A DNA stretch of 62,860 nt, from contig JBEIGB010000010.1 of the NCBI GenBank assembly GCA_040382095.1, positions 1 to 62,860 on the forward strand. The letters run 5' to 3'. Under the pieces are notes generated by a model that saw only the letters and a program-made list of their open reading frames with translations, made no database searches and was not told the origin of the DNA. Of this stretch, positions 56,678 through 62,860 are shown piece by piece (positions within the stretch are counted from its first letter, which is position 1; every line of letters begins with the position of its first letter). The stretch comes from JADJPL01 sp040382095. GTDB taxonomy: Bacteria > Bacteroidota > Bacteroidia > Chitinophagales > Saprospiraceae. Made by a program: the position numbers and the translations under genes.

Positions 56678-57465
56678 TAAATATTCAGATTGAGCGTACC
56701 TGGACTAAGCTGACCCAGCCCACCGCTCTTTACTGCTTCTATGATGCTCTGGTCCCCTTCCAGCAGGCGCAATGCGACCCAGTTGAGGTTCGGCATGCCT
56801 GGAAATGATTCCCCCAGCTTTTTGGCCAGTACTTCCACTGCATGCTGCAGGGGTGCAGAACGCGGCTTGATCCGGTGAGGCTTACAGGTATAGCTTCCCG
56901 ATGCCACTTGTGCGATAGTGCTGATGAGCTCGTCCATGCCCTCTTTCTGCCGGGCTGCAGCCGCAATAACCGGGATACCCAATTCCCGGCTCAGTGTGCG
57001 TGTATCAATCCCGATCTGATGGCGACGCGCCTCATCCATGAGGTTGAGACAAAAAACTGCACGGTCGGTAATTTCCAGGATTTGAAGCGCGAGGTTGAGG
57101 TTGCGCTCCAGACGGGTGGCATCTGCCACGATCACTGTGACGTCTGGCCGCGCGAAGAGGATAAAGTCACGTGCGACTTCTTCATCCGTGCTCGTCGAGA
57201 GCAGGGAATAAGTACCGGGCAGGTCCACCACTTTATAGCGCTTATCTTTATAAGAAAAACCACCCTCCGCCCGGATTACGGTCTTTCCCGGCCAGTTGCC
57301 CGTATGCTGCCTCAACCCCGTAAGGTTATTAAACACCGTGCTCTTGCCCGTGTTGGGATTACCCGCAAGGGCAACGACATAATCCACCCGGTCCATTGCG
57401 ATCCCGAGACGTACCAGGTGTTCGACATGATGTACAGGACAATTTTCACAATTCTGGTTGCTCAT
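56677..57465 (-). CDS. feoB: FeoB GTPase domain, separate gene, with N-terminal Cys/His cluster
   Basis: 262 residues. The G domain has G1 GNPNTGKS (35-42), G3 DLPG (81-84) and G4 NLMD (141-144). The guanine-nucleotide dissociation-inhibitor-like helices end in LNWVALRLLEGDQS. The first 16 residues, MSNQNCENCPVHHVEH, hold Cys6, Cys9, His12, His13 and His16, a plausible metal-binding tip absent from E. coli FeoB. It drives or gates ferrous-iron transport by the permease encoded just downstream. Its ATG overlaps the stop of the DtxR-FeoA fusion gene (ATGA at 57462-57465). Confidence 0.9.
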   Translation of the reverse strand: MSNQNCENCPVHHVEHLVRLGIAMDRVDYVVALAGNPNTGKSTVFNNLTGLRQHTGNWPGKTVIRAEGGFSYKDKRYKVVDLPGTYSLLSTSTDEEVARDFILFARPDVTVIVADATRLERNLNLALQILEITDRAVFCLNLMDEARRHQIGIDTRTLSRELGIPVIAAAARQKEGMDELISTIAQVASGSYTCKPHRIKPRSAPLQHAVEVLAKKLGESFPGMPNLNWVALRLLEGDQSIIEAVKSGGLGQLSPGTLNLNI

Positions 57466-58496
57466 TCCGCTTGGTGGTTTAAAGGTTCTATAAATATGAA
57501 ATCAGCCTGGGATTTCCGGATACCGACCAGTGCCCCCATTACGAGATATGCCACAGGATCACCGCCGGCACTGGGAAAAGCATACTCAACTACTGCCCCG
57601 GGCACAATCCCCAAATCCATCAACCTTCTGCGCTGCTGGCCCCGGCAAGCCGGAGCAATACCTTTGATCTGGGCCTTTTCTCCAACCCTGAGAGACGAGA
57701 GTTGCGCATATTTTTCCCGGAGCGGCTCTCGGTCTATTATTCCCTCTACCGTGATATTGACAGCGAGAAGCGGGCTAAGGATACATTCCTCCCCGTTTGC
57801 CGCAAATTGAAGGCGCTCTTCCGATACATCCATCATATATACCTGCATGCCGGGATATAAGCCCAAAGCCACGATTTGAGAGTAAATCGCTTTAGGCTCA
57901 TCTTCGATGTGGGCAATCCGGGCGAGTTCTCCTTCCTGCATTTCACTCATCGGCTTACCACTATAATCGGGCAACTCGCCGGCACTCGAAGGAATCGGAT
58001 CTCCGTGCGGGTCAAATACCGGGTTACCCATCCGGGCAGCCAGCAGGTCTGCTGCTGCAAGGGTAATCTCGTGTTCTTTCATGTCTGCCTGGCCATGCCA
58101 GTCCAGATGGTGCGTACCCGTTTCGTCTGCCAGATAACGCTCCCATATCCGGTGTACCCGAATGATCCGCAATGCATAAGACCGACCCAGTTCGCTCAAT
58201 TTGATCATGTCCCGATCCAGTGCGATCAGGCCAATATGGCGGAGGCTCTCGAGCAAACGGGCCGTTTTGTCGGTCGAGATGTGCAGGTTACCAGCCAGGG
58301 CGTTTAGCCGGCAGGGGAGTCCCTTGTATTCGCAGTCAAATAAAAATTTCAGTGCATCTTCAAGAAGGATGCGCCGGGCATTGAGGCGGTCGTTCGTTAT
58401 TCGTACAAAGAGCCCTTTTTGTGGCCAGAAGACCAGCAATACGAGGGACAGGAACAAAATCCCCCAAAACAGGGCAAGTATCGGTTGGATGTCCAT
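57462..58496 (-). CDS. Membrane-anchored DtxR-FeoA fusion protein
   Basis: 344 residues with an unusual domain order. A membrane helix lies at about 5-25 (ILALFWGILFLSLVLLVFW). A DtxR/MntR-type winged helix follows (about 40-105; LEDALKFLFDCEYKG, LAGNLHISTDKTARLLESLRHIGLI). Next is the DtxR metal-binding/dimerisation region (about 110-170; VHRIWERYLADETG, DWHGQADMKEHEIT, FDPHGDPIP), an SH3-like segment (about 182-255), and a canonical FeoA domain (265-337; RRRLMDLGIVPGAVVE, GDPVAYLVMG). FeoA normally binds FeoB at the membrane. This protein would bring a metal-sensing module to the transporter, or act as a membrane-tethered regulator (inference). It is placed 11 bp after dtxR. Confidence 0.9.
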   Translation of the reverse strand: MDIQPILALFWGILFLSLVLLVFWPQKGLFVRITNDRLNARRILLEDALKFLFDCEYKGLPCRLNALAGNLHISTDKTARLLESLRHIGLIALDRDMIKLSELGRSYALRIIRVHRIWERYLADETGTHHLDWHGQADMKEHEITLAAADLLAARMGNPVFDPHGDPIPSSAGELPDYSGKPMSEMQEGELARIAHIEDEPKAIYSQIVALGLYPGMQVYMMDVSEERLQFAANGEECILSPLLAVNITVEGIIDREPLREKYAQLSSLRVGEKAQIKGIAPACRGQQRRRLMDLGIVPGAVVEYAFPSAGGDPVAYLVMGALVGIRKSQADFIFIEPLNHQAE

Positions 58497-58507
58497 TCGC
58501 TGTAATT

Positions 58508-59179
58508 TTATTCCTCGTGTAATATCTCGACGAAAATATGCTCCGCAAACTTGCAGGAGACACTGTGCGTAATCCCTTCGACTCTAATCTCCATAGAACG
58601 GTCAAATGCCCGCGTCTCCCCAATTTCAATGATAATATTCAGGGCAAGGCCGATCTTTGAAACGTACCTCAAAAAAGCAATAGAGTCGTCGCTGACAGAA
58701 ACCAGGCGGCAGATATCCCCGGTTTTCAGTGCAGCAAGGGCTATCTTAGGCTTTAAATCAAATTCGCCAAATTCATTGGGTATCGCTTCGCCGTGTGGAT
58801 CCGTCTGTGGAAAACCCATAAAACGGTCTAATTCTGCCATCAGCTTTGGTGAGCGGATATGCTCGAGCTGCTCTGCGACCTCATGCACCTCATCCCAGGA
58901 AAAATTGAGGTACTTGAACAAAAAAGTCTCCCAAAGACGGTGCTTACGGATCAAGCGCACCGCAATGGCCTTGCCCCCTTCTGTAAGGGACAGCTTACCA
59001 TATTTTTCATAATCTACCAGGGCTTTGGACTTCAGCTTTTTCAGCATATTGTTGACCGATGCAGGGGCGACACCCAGATAATCGGCCAGCCGGTTGGTCC
59101 CCGCACGTTCGAGTTCCTGTTCTACACTCAGATGAAACAATGCTTTCAGATAATCTTCTTCTGCTTTTGTAATATGCAT
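58508..59179 (-). CDS. DtxR/MntR-family metal-dependent transcriptional regulator
   Basis: 223 residues. The winged helix (about 1-70; AEEDYLKALFHLS, TNRLADYLGVAPASVNNMLKKLKSKALVDYEKYG) is followed by the dimerisation and metal domain with RLIRKHRLWETFL, EVHEVAEQLEHI and DPHGEAIP. A C-terminal FeoA/SH3-like domain (about 150-220) closes it. Such repressors bind DNA when loaded with Fe or Mn. It is first in the feo cassette, and a 40-bp nested palindrome overlaps its start codon, so autoregulation is likely. Iron versus manganese specificity cannot be read with certainty; the feoB neighbours favour iron. Confidence 0.94.
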   Translation of the reverse strand: MHITKAEEDYLKALFHLSVEQELERAGTNRLADYLGVAPASVNNMLKKLKSKALVDYEKYGKLSLTEGGKAIAVRLIRKHRLWETFLFKYLNFSWDEVHEVAEQLEHIRSPKLMAELDRFMGFPQTDPHGEAIPNEFGEFDLKPKIALAALKTGDICRLVSVSDDSIAFLRYVSKIGLALNIIIEIGETRAFDRSMEIRVEGITHSVSCKFAEHIFVEILHEE

Positions 59180-59217
59180 AACAAAAATTGTTAGCCAAAT
59201 CTAACTTTTTTTGTTAT
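59178..59217. promoter_or_regulatory. Nested 40-bp palindrome, putative DtxR operator of the feo cassette
   Basis: Symmetric about 59197/59198. Outer arms are ATAACAAAAA and TTTTTGTTAT (10 of 10 pairs), then two unpaired bases on each side, then inner arms GTTAG (59190-59194) and CTAAC (59201-59205) around CCAAAT. The inner part resembles DtxR/MntR-type boxes (TTAGG...CCTAA). It overlaps the first two bases of the dtxR ATG on the minus strand and covers the expected transcription start. Confidence 0.65.
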
Positions 59218-59497
59218 AAAATGCAAATATTTTTCTCTTCATTAAAAAAAGTACCCCTTTTCCGATGCAGCAATCAGAAGAAGTTCTTTGAAACGAAAGG
59301 AGAAAACGGATGAAAAGAGGATGGAATAATTTCTTGTAACTGGAATACTTTAATCCCCAACTCTGCTTATCGCAAGCTCAGGAACAGAGATCAAAAAAGG
59401 ATTTTTTAACCAAAAGCGTTTACTTTTTTAGGTATTGACAGGCCCCAAGAGTACTATCGAAAACGTAAAGATGTGTGTGTAGGAACCTCAGAGCTGT
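59180..59497. other. 318-bp region between batB and the feo cassette
   Basis: Contains the palindrome at 59178-59217 and a minus-strand -7-like box (59224-59231). The remainder (about 59240-59497) is AT-rich with no gene I can support. A plus-strand AAAGGAG followed by a nine-codon ORF at about 59310 is probably chance. Confidence 0.5.
59224..59231 (-). promoter_or_regulatory. Candidate -7 box of the feo cassette
   Basis: AATATTTG on the minus strand, one mismatch from TAnnTTTG. It would start transcription near 59217, the outer edge of the palindrome, which suits repression by a bound regulator. No clear -33 box. Confidence 0.35.
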
Positions 59498-60511
59498 TTA
59501 GGCAGCTGAAGCGCCCCTGCGGCCAAAGGGCCAGCAATATTCAAGTAGCCAGAGGAGTAATGCAATAAAGATAAACGGCTGGAAATAGCTTTCGTATTCG
59601 CTAAACACGCGCTGTTCCATTTCGCGTTTTTCAATCCGGTTAATTTGTGTCAATAGCTGTTGCATCGTACTTTCATTACCGGATATCAGGTTGAAATAAC
59701 GCCCTCCCCCTTCGCTGGCAAGTTCCCGGAGCATCTGCTCATTGAGGCGGGAGCGTACCGGAGCACCTTGTGCATCTCTTTTATAATCTTCCTGCCCGCC
59801 TGTTTGTACCGGAATAAAGCTGCCTTGTGCTGTGCCAACGCCAAGCGCAAAAACGTTGGTTCCTCCGGTGCGGAGGCCTTCGAGTTCCTCCGGCACGGAG
59901 GCTTCGTGGTCTTCGCCGTCGCTGATGAGGATCAGTGCCTTACCACCTTTTTGACCTTGGGAAAAATAGCGTTTTGCTACCTGGATCGCTGCAGAGATGG
60001 ACGTTCCCTGATCCGGAATATTTTCAGGGCTCACACTATTGGCAAAAAGGGCCACGGCAGCGTAGTCCATCGTCAGTGGCACCTGGAGGTAGGCAGTCCC
60101 GGCGAAGAGGATAAGCCCGATTTTATTACCCCTGAGCTGAAGTGCCAAATCTGCTGCGAAACGCCTCGCACGTTCCAGCCGACTAGGGGCGATATCTTCT
60201 GCCAGCATACTTTGCGATAGGTCCAGTGCAATGAATACTTCGATACCCTTACTTTTCACTGCTTCCTGCTTTGTTCCCCACTGGGGGTTTGCCCATGCGA
60301 CGACGAGCAGGGCAAATGCCAGTGCCCACACGATCGCCCGGCGCTTCATGCGGTTTTCCTGCCACCCTTCCAACAACCTCACAACCTGCCGCTCCTGGCC
60401 AAACAAGTGCATATTCCGCCGCAGGAGTACACCGCTCAACCATGACACGACGATTGGTAGTGGCGACAATACCAGAAAGTACAACAGCTCTGAATGTTCG
60501 AAACGGAACAT
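59498..60511 (-). CDS. batB: BatB, von Willebrand factor A domain membrane protein
   Basis: 337 residues. N-terminal helices (about 9-30 and 58-76) and a C-terminal helix (about 312-330) flank a VWA domain. Its MIDAS metal motif DLSQS (Asp97, Ser99, Ser101) and later VPLTMDY and LILISDGEDHE are intact. BatB sits in the inner membrane with its VWA domain outside. It is encoded 75 bp downstream of batA; the cluster then breaks off for the iron cassette. Confidence 0.93.
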   Translation of the reverse strand: MFRFEHSELLYFLVLSPLPIVVSWLSGVLLRRNMHLFGQERQVVRLLEGWQENRMKRRAIVWALAFALLVVAWANPQWGTKQEAVKSKGIEVFIALDLSQSMLAEDIAPSRLERARRFAADLALQLRGNKIGLILFAGTAYLQVPLTMDYAAVALFANSVSPENIPDQGTSISAAIQVAKRYFSQGQKGGKALILISDGEDHEASVPEELEGLRTGGTNVFALGVGTAQGSFIPVQTGGQEDYKRDAQGAPVRSRLNEQMLRELASEGGGRYFNLISGNESTMQQLLTQINRIEKREMEQRVFSEYESYFQPFIFIALLLWLLEYCWPFGRRGASAA

Positions 60512-60586
60512 ATTTTCGTTATTTTGCCCAGCATAGGCCCAGGCACGTTTCTCGACATAACAATACCTGGATTTAACGCCCTCTGC

Positions 60587-61603
60587 TTAGTCTGTAATAC
60601 TTTTTACAATGCTATGCCTTAAAGCAAATTCCGTCAATAAAATCAACAATCCGGCCAGTAACCAAAATCGGTAGGCCTCGCTGTAACGCTTTATCGCCGT
60701 GACCTCGATCTTTGTTTTCTCCAGTGCATCAATTTCGGCATAAATTTTTTCCAGGCTCTGTTCACTGGTTGCACGAAAGTATTTCCCCCCGGTCATTTCT
60801 GCGATTTGCTGCATGAGCGTTTCGTCAATTTCTACACGGGCGAGGCCGAAAATATATTGCCCGTCACTGCGCCGGCTTACGGGGGTCAAAGCATCCCCCA
60901 TACTTCCTACGCCAATGGTATAGACCTTAATCCCATATTGGGCTGCAATCTCTGCGGCGGTAGCTGGCTTAATATATCCGGCATTATTGACCCCATCGGT
61001 GAGCAGGATGATTACCTTACTTTTCACCTCACTATCTTTAATCCTGTTCACCCCGGTAGCCAGGCCCATGCCGATCGCTGTACCGTCTTCGAGAAACCCG
61101 CATTGAAGCTGGGCAAGGAATTGTTTGACTACGGCGTGATCGGTCGTCAAGGGGCATTGGGTGAAGGCTTCACCTGAAAATACGGCAAGCCCGATGCGGT
61201 CATAAGGCCGGCGGCCAACAAATTCAATGGCTACCCGTTTGCTCACCTCCAGACGGTTGGGCTGGAAATCCTGTGCGAGCATACTGCTGGACAGATCCAT
61301 GACCATCATAATATCTATCCCCTCCGCCCGAATACGCTCTTCTTTTAACATCCGCTGCGGGCGGGCAATCGCTACGGATAACAGCACCAAAGCCAAAAGG
61401 CGGAGATAAGGCAGCGCAAGCCGCAGGCGGACTCGCCAGAAGGATATTTCCCCTGCCCCCGTTCCCTGCAGGGAAGAAAAACGCAACGTCGCCCCTTCCT
61501 GTGCGGTGCGCCGCTGCCACCACAGTGCCAATACGATTAACAAAGGGGCCAGCAACAGCATTTCCGGGTTTAGAAACCGTAAATCACTCCAAACGGCCAT
61601 CAT
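60587..61603 (-). CDS. batA: BatA, von Willebrand factor A domain membrane protein
   Basis: 338 residues from the tandem ATG at 61603, chosen because it opens the canonical BatA N-terminus (WSDLRFLNPEMLLLAPLLIVLALWW); the longer frame only reads back into the upstream gene. Helices lie at about 14-30 and 63-80 and near the C-terminus. The VWA domain has MIDAS motif DLSSS (Asp103, Ser105, Ser107), CPLTTDHAVV and VIILLTDGVNNAG. It overlaps the upstream gene by 20 bp, indicating coupled translation. Confidence 0.93.
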   Translation of the reverse strand: MMAVWSDLRFLNPEMLLLAPLLIVLALWWQRRTAQEGATLRFSSLQGTGAGEISFWRVRLRLALPYLRLLALVLLSVAIARPQRMLKEERIRAEGIDIMMVMDLSSSMLAQDFQPNRLEVSKRVAIEFVGRRPYDRIGLAVFSGEAFTQCPLTTDHAVVKQFLAQLQCGFLEDGTAIGMGLATGVNRIKDSEVKSKVIILLTDGVNNAGYIKPATAAEIAAQYGIKVYTIGVGSMGDALTPVSRRSDGQYIFGLARVEIDETLMQQIAEMTGGKYFRATSEQSLEKIYAEIDALEKTKIEVTAIKRYSEAYRFWLLAGLLILLTEFALRHSIVKSITD

Positions 61604-62531
61604 CCAACTCCAGTTTTGTCGCTTGAACAAAATCAAAAATAATCTGCCAGGCCGCTTCGTGCCGCTCCAGCGGCAGATCGGCTTTTGCAAATTTCACCCA
61701 ATCCGCATCGCGCATCACTTGATGGGCAAGCGCTATCCACTCTTTTTCTACATCGGAAACTTCCAACAAGTGCACAACCTCCTCGGTAACCGATTCCAAT
61801 GCCTGTACGGAATAGCGCCGGGAAATATATTCCTTAAAAATATGCACGAGCTCGGACTGGAAGGTTTTAAACTGCTTTTCCTCCAGTAATGACTTTTCCC
61901 TCAATGCCTCAAGTCGTTCCAAAGCGACGATATGGGGTGGCGCCAGCGGTACCGCAGGTTCCCCGGTCAATAAGACAGGAGGCGGTTTTCGGCGCATGCG
62001 CCTGAACAGGTAAACCATAAGTGGTATTGCTGCCAATATAAGGGCATAAGGCCAAAAGTCAGCTAACCGTACTGGCTCTTTCCATATCTCTTTAATCGGC
62101 TGTAGGCGGGCTGTATCTGTGACCAAAGGCACTGGTCGCACGCTAAGAAACAGGTCGTTACTAATTAACCGGCTTCTACCCGAAGGGGTTTGAATATCTA
62201 CCGGAATCGGGGGTAAACGGTAGTCCCCGGAGTCAAAAGCAGATAGAATAAAATCCTGGACATACGAAATACCCTGGTCTTGTATAAGGGAATCCCTCCT
62301 TAGCGCCCGTCTGCGCTCGATACCCTTTACGGTAGCAAGCGTATCCGTGGCAATGCGCAGTAGCAGACTTCCCGGTGGCAATACGATTTCCATCCGCAGC
62401 CTGATTTCATCGCCGATGAGGATATCCGTACTGTCGAGACTTGCCCGCACCCGTCCCTGGCCTACTGAACAAAAGGGCAGGATTATAAACAGCAACAGGG
62501 GTAAATTGAGCAATTTAAGCCTTATGTTCAT
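61584..62531 (-). CDS. Bat-cluster membrane protein of unknown function
   Basis: 315 residues. The signal peptide (about 1-25) is followed by a beta-rich exported domain resembling BatD's N-terminus (SLDSTDILIGDEIRLRMEI, SFDSGDYRLPPIPV-like). A membrane helix (about 160-177; WPYALILAAIPLMVYLF) and a cytosolic helical domain follow (FKEYISRRYSVQALESVTEEVVHLL). Genes of this layout lie between DUF58 and BatA in many Bacteroidota. No enzymatic motif is seen. Its ATG overlaps the end of the DUF58 reading frame (ATGA, 62528-62531), and it overlaps batA by 20 bp. Confidence 0.82.
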   Translation of the reverse strand: MNIRLKLLNLPLLLFIILPFCSVGQGRVRASLDSTDILIGDEIRLRMEIVLPPGSLLLRIATDTLATVKGIERRRALRRDSLIQDQGISYVQDFILSAFDSGDYRLPPIPVDIQTPSGRSRLISNDLFLSVRPVPLVTDTARLQPIKEIWKEPVRLADFWPYALILAAIPLMVYLFRRMRRKPPPVLLTGEPAVPLAPPHIVALERLEALREKSLLEEKQFKTFQSELVHIFKEYISRRYSVQALESVTEEVVHLLEVSDVEKEWIALAHQVMRDADWVKFAKADLPLERHEAAWQIIFDFVQATKLELDDGRLE

Positions 62532-62860
62532 CTGCCGGATCGCTTTTGAAAAAATTGCAAAAGTGCCTGAACGTACGATTCATCCGTTTTAAGGTCCACC
62601 ACATCCGCCCCCGTTTTGAGGAACGTCGTGCGAAAATACCGGCTGGAACCTATGTAGCGCGCTGCGTAAGAGGCCCTGAAATGTGGATTGCCCGTATCCA
62701 GCCATAGCTTTGCACCCGTTTCGGCATCTTCCGCACGAAGCAGGCCAACATCGGGAAGGATTTATTCCCTGCGGTCGGTGACCCGTACCCCGATGACATC
62801 GTGGCTACGTGCTGCGACCCGTAGGGCATCTTCGTACCCCTCCACAAAAAAATCGCCGAT
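62528..62860 (-). pseudogene. DUF58 protein, C-terminal part, with an in-frame stop (partial, runs off the window)
   Basis: Reading inward from the window edge, the minus strand gives DUF58-type sequence IGDFFVEGYEDALRVAARSHDV followed by IGVRVTDRRE. A TAA codon (62762-62764) comes next. In the same frame there are a further 77 codons of coherent sequence (ILPDVGLLRAEDAETG, LDTGNPHFRASYAA, DVVDLKTDESYVQALLQFF) up to a natural TGA at 62528-62530 that overlaps the next gene. One base change would explain the stop. It may be a real truncation or a sequence error. DUF58 proteins usually stand between moxR and the bat genes. Confidence 0.8.

Noticed and set aside
59306..59336. AAAGGAG followed by a nine-codon ORF opposite the feo cassette
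   Set aside because: Too short to support as a gene or leader peptide; Shine-Dalgarno strength means little in this phylum.
1..62860. CRISPR arrays, tRNA/rRNA genes, prophage or insertion sequences
   Set aside because: None visible: the intergenic repeats are inverted and dispersed rather than regularly spaced, no cloverleaf was recognised, and there is no transposase or integrase.

Overview
The window looks like chromosomal DNA of a Bacteroidota bacterium, probably of the Saprospira/Chitinophaga side of the phylum. The support is: a MurF-alanine racemase fusion, the gliding and type IX secretion (T9SS) proteins SprA, GldB and GldH, a Bat (aerotolerance) cluster, a DUF4010 membrane protein, many signal peptides ending in Gln, and several start regions with the Bacteroidota -7 box TAnnTTTG. 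I see no tRNA, rRNA, CRISPR array, insertion sequence or phage gene. Most of the window is dense housekeeping and envelope DNA. The accessory interest lies in intergenic repeats and in the iron cassette at the right end.

Layout. 76-4418 (-): a three-gene operon of periplasmic peptidyl-prolyl isomerase family proteins. 4782-8539 (-): purD followed by the murF-alr fusion. 8648-20383 (+): ruvA, the giant translocon gene sprA (with an apparent frameshift in its leader), a RprXY-like two-component system and pyrD. 20866-22537 (-): nadC and an outer-membrane beta-barrel protein. 22567-24086 (+): gldB and tatA. 24343-26562 (-): a DUF937 protein and a LysM lytic transglycosylase. 26744-29560 (+): carB without the allosteric domain. 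29588-36116 (-): gldH/dnaJ/grpE, a thioredoxin-like protein, an atypical SDR, a DUF6544-like protein and a DUF885 protein. 36444-45127 (+): amino-acid permease, PLP lyase, unknown secreted protein, SulP transporter plus carbonic anhydrase, alpha/beta hydrolase, purple-acid-phosphatase-like enzyme. 45135-46406 (-): MgtC/DUF4010 protein. 46620-52028 (+): purine nucleoside phosphorylase, uvrA and a GH3-like protein. 52139-62860 (-): the bat cluster with a four-gene ferrous-iron cassette lodged inside it.

How the genes work together. SurA-type chaperones, SprA, GldB/GldH, TatA and the RprXY-like pair all serve envelope protein export and surface assembly. grpE-dnaJ-gldH couples a cytosolic chaperone operon to a gliding lipoprotein. 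The right end reads, in transcription order: DUF58 (with an in-frame stop), a Bat-associated membrane protein, BatA, BatB, [DtxR, membrane-anchored DtxR-FeoA fusion, FeoB G domain, FeoB permease domain], a BatC-like TPR protein, a short BatD-like protein and BatD. The four iron genes are tightly coupled (11 bp gap, ATGA overlap, TAATG overlap). They begin at a 40-bp nested palindrome that overlaps the dtxR start codon, so the cassette is probably autoregulated by metal.

Intergenic structure. Two families of non-coding inverted repeats recur in the gaps. Family B has AGACTTGTTGC...GCAACAAGTCT-type ends (24162, 36131, 42734, 46462). Family A has CTTTTTACACAACCTC-type ends with GC-rich hairpins (1, 16638, 20701, 25043, remnant at 39028). 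Both look like REP/MITE-type elements.
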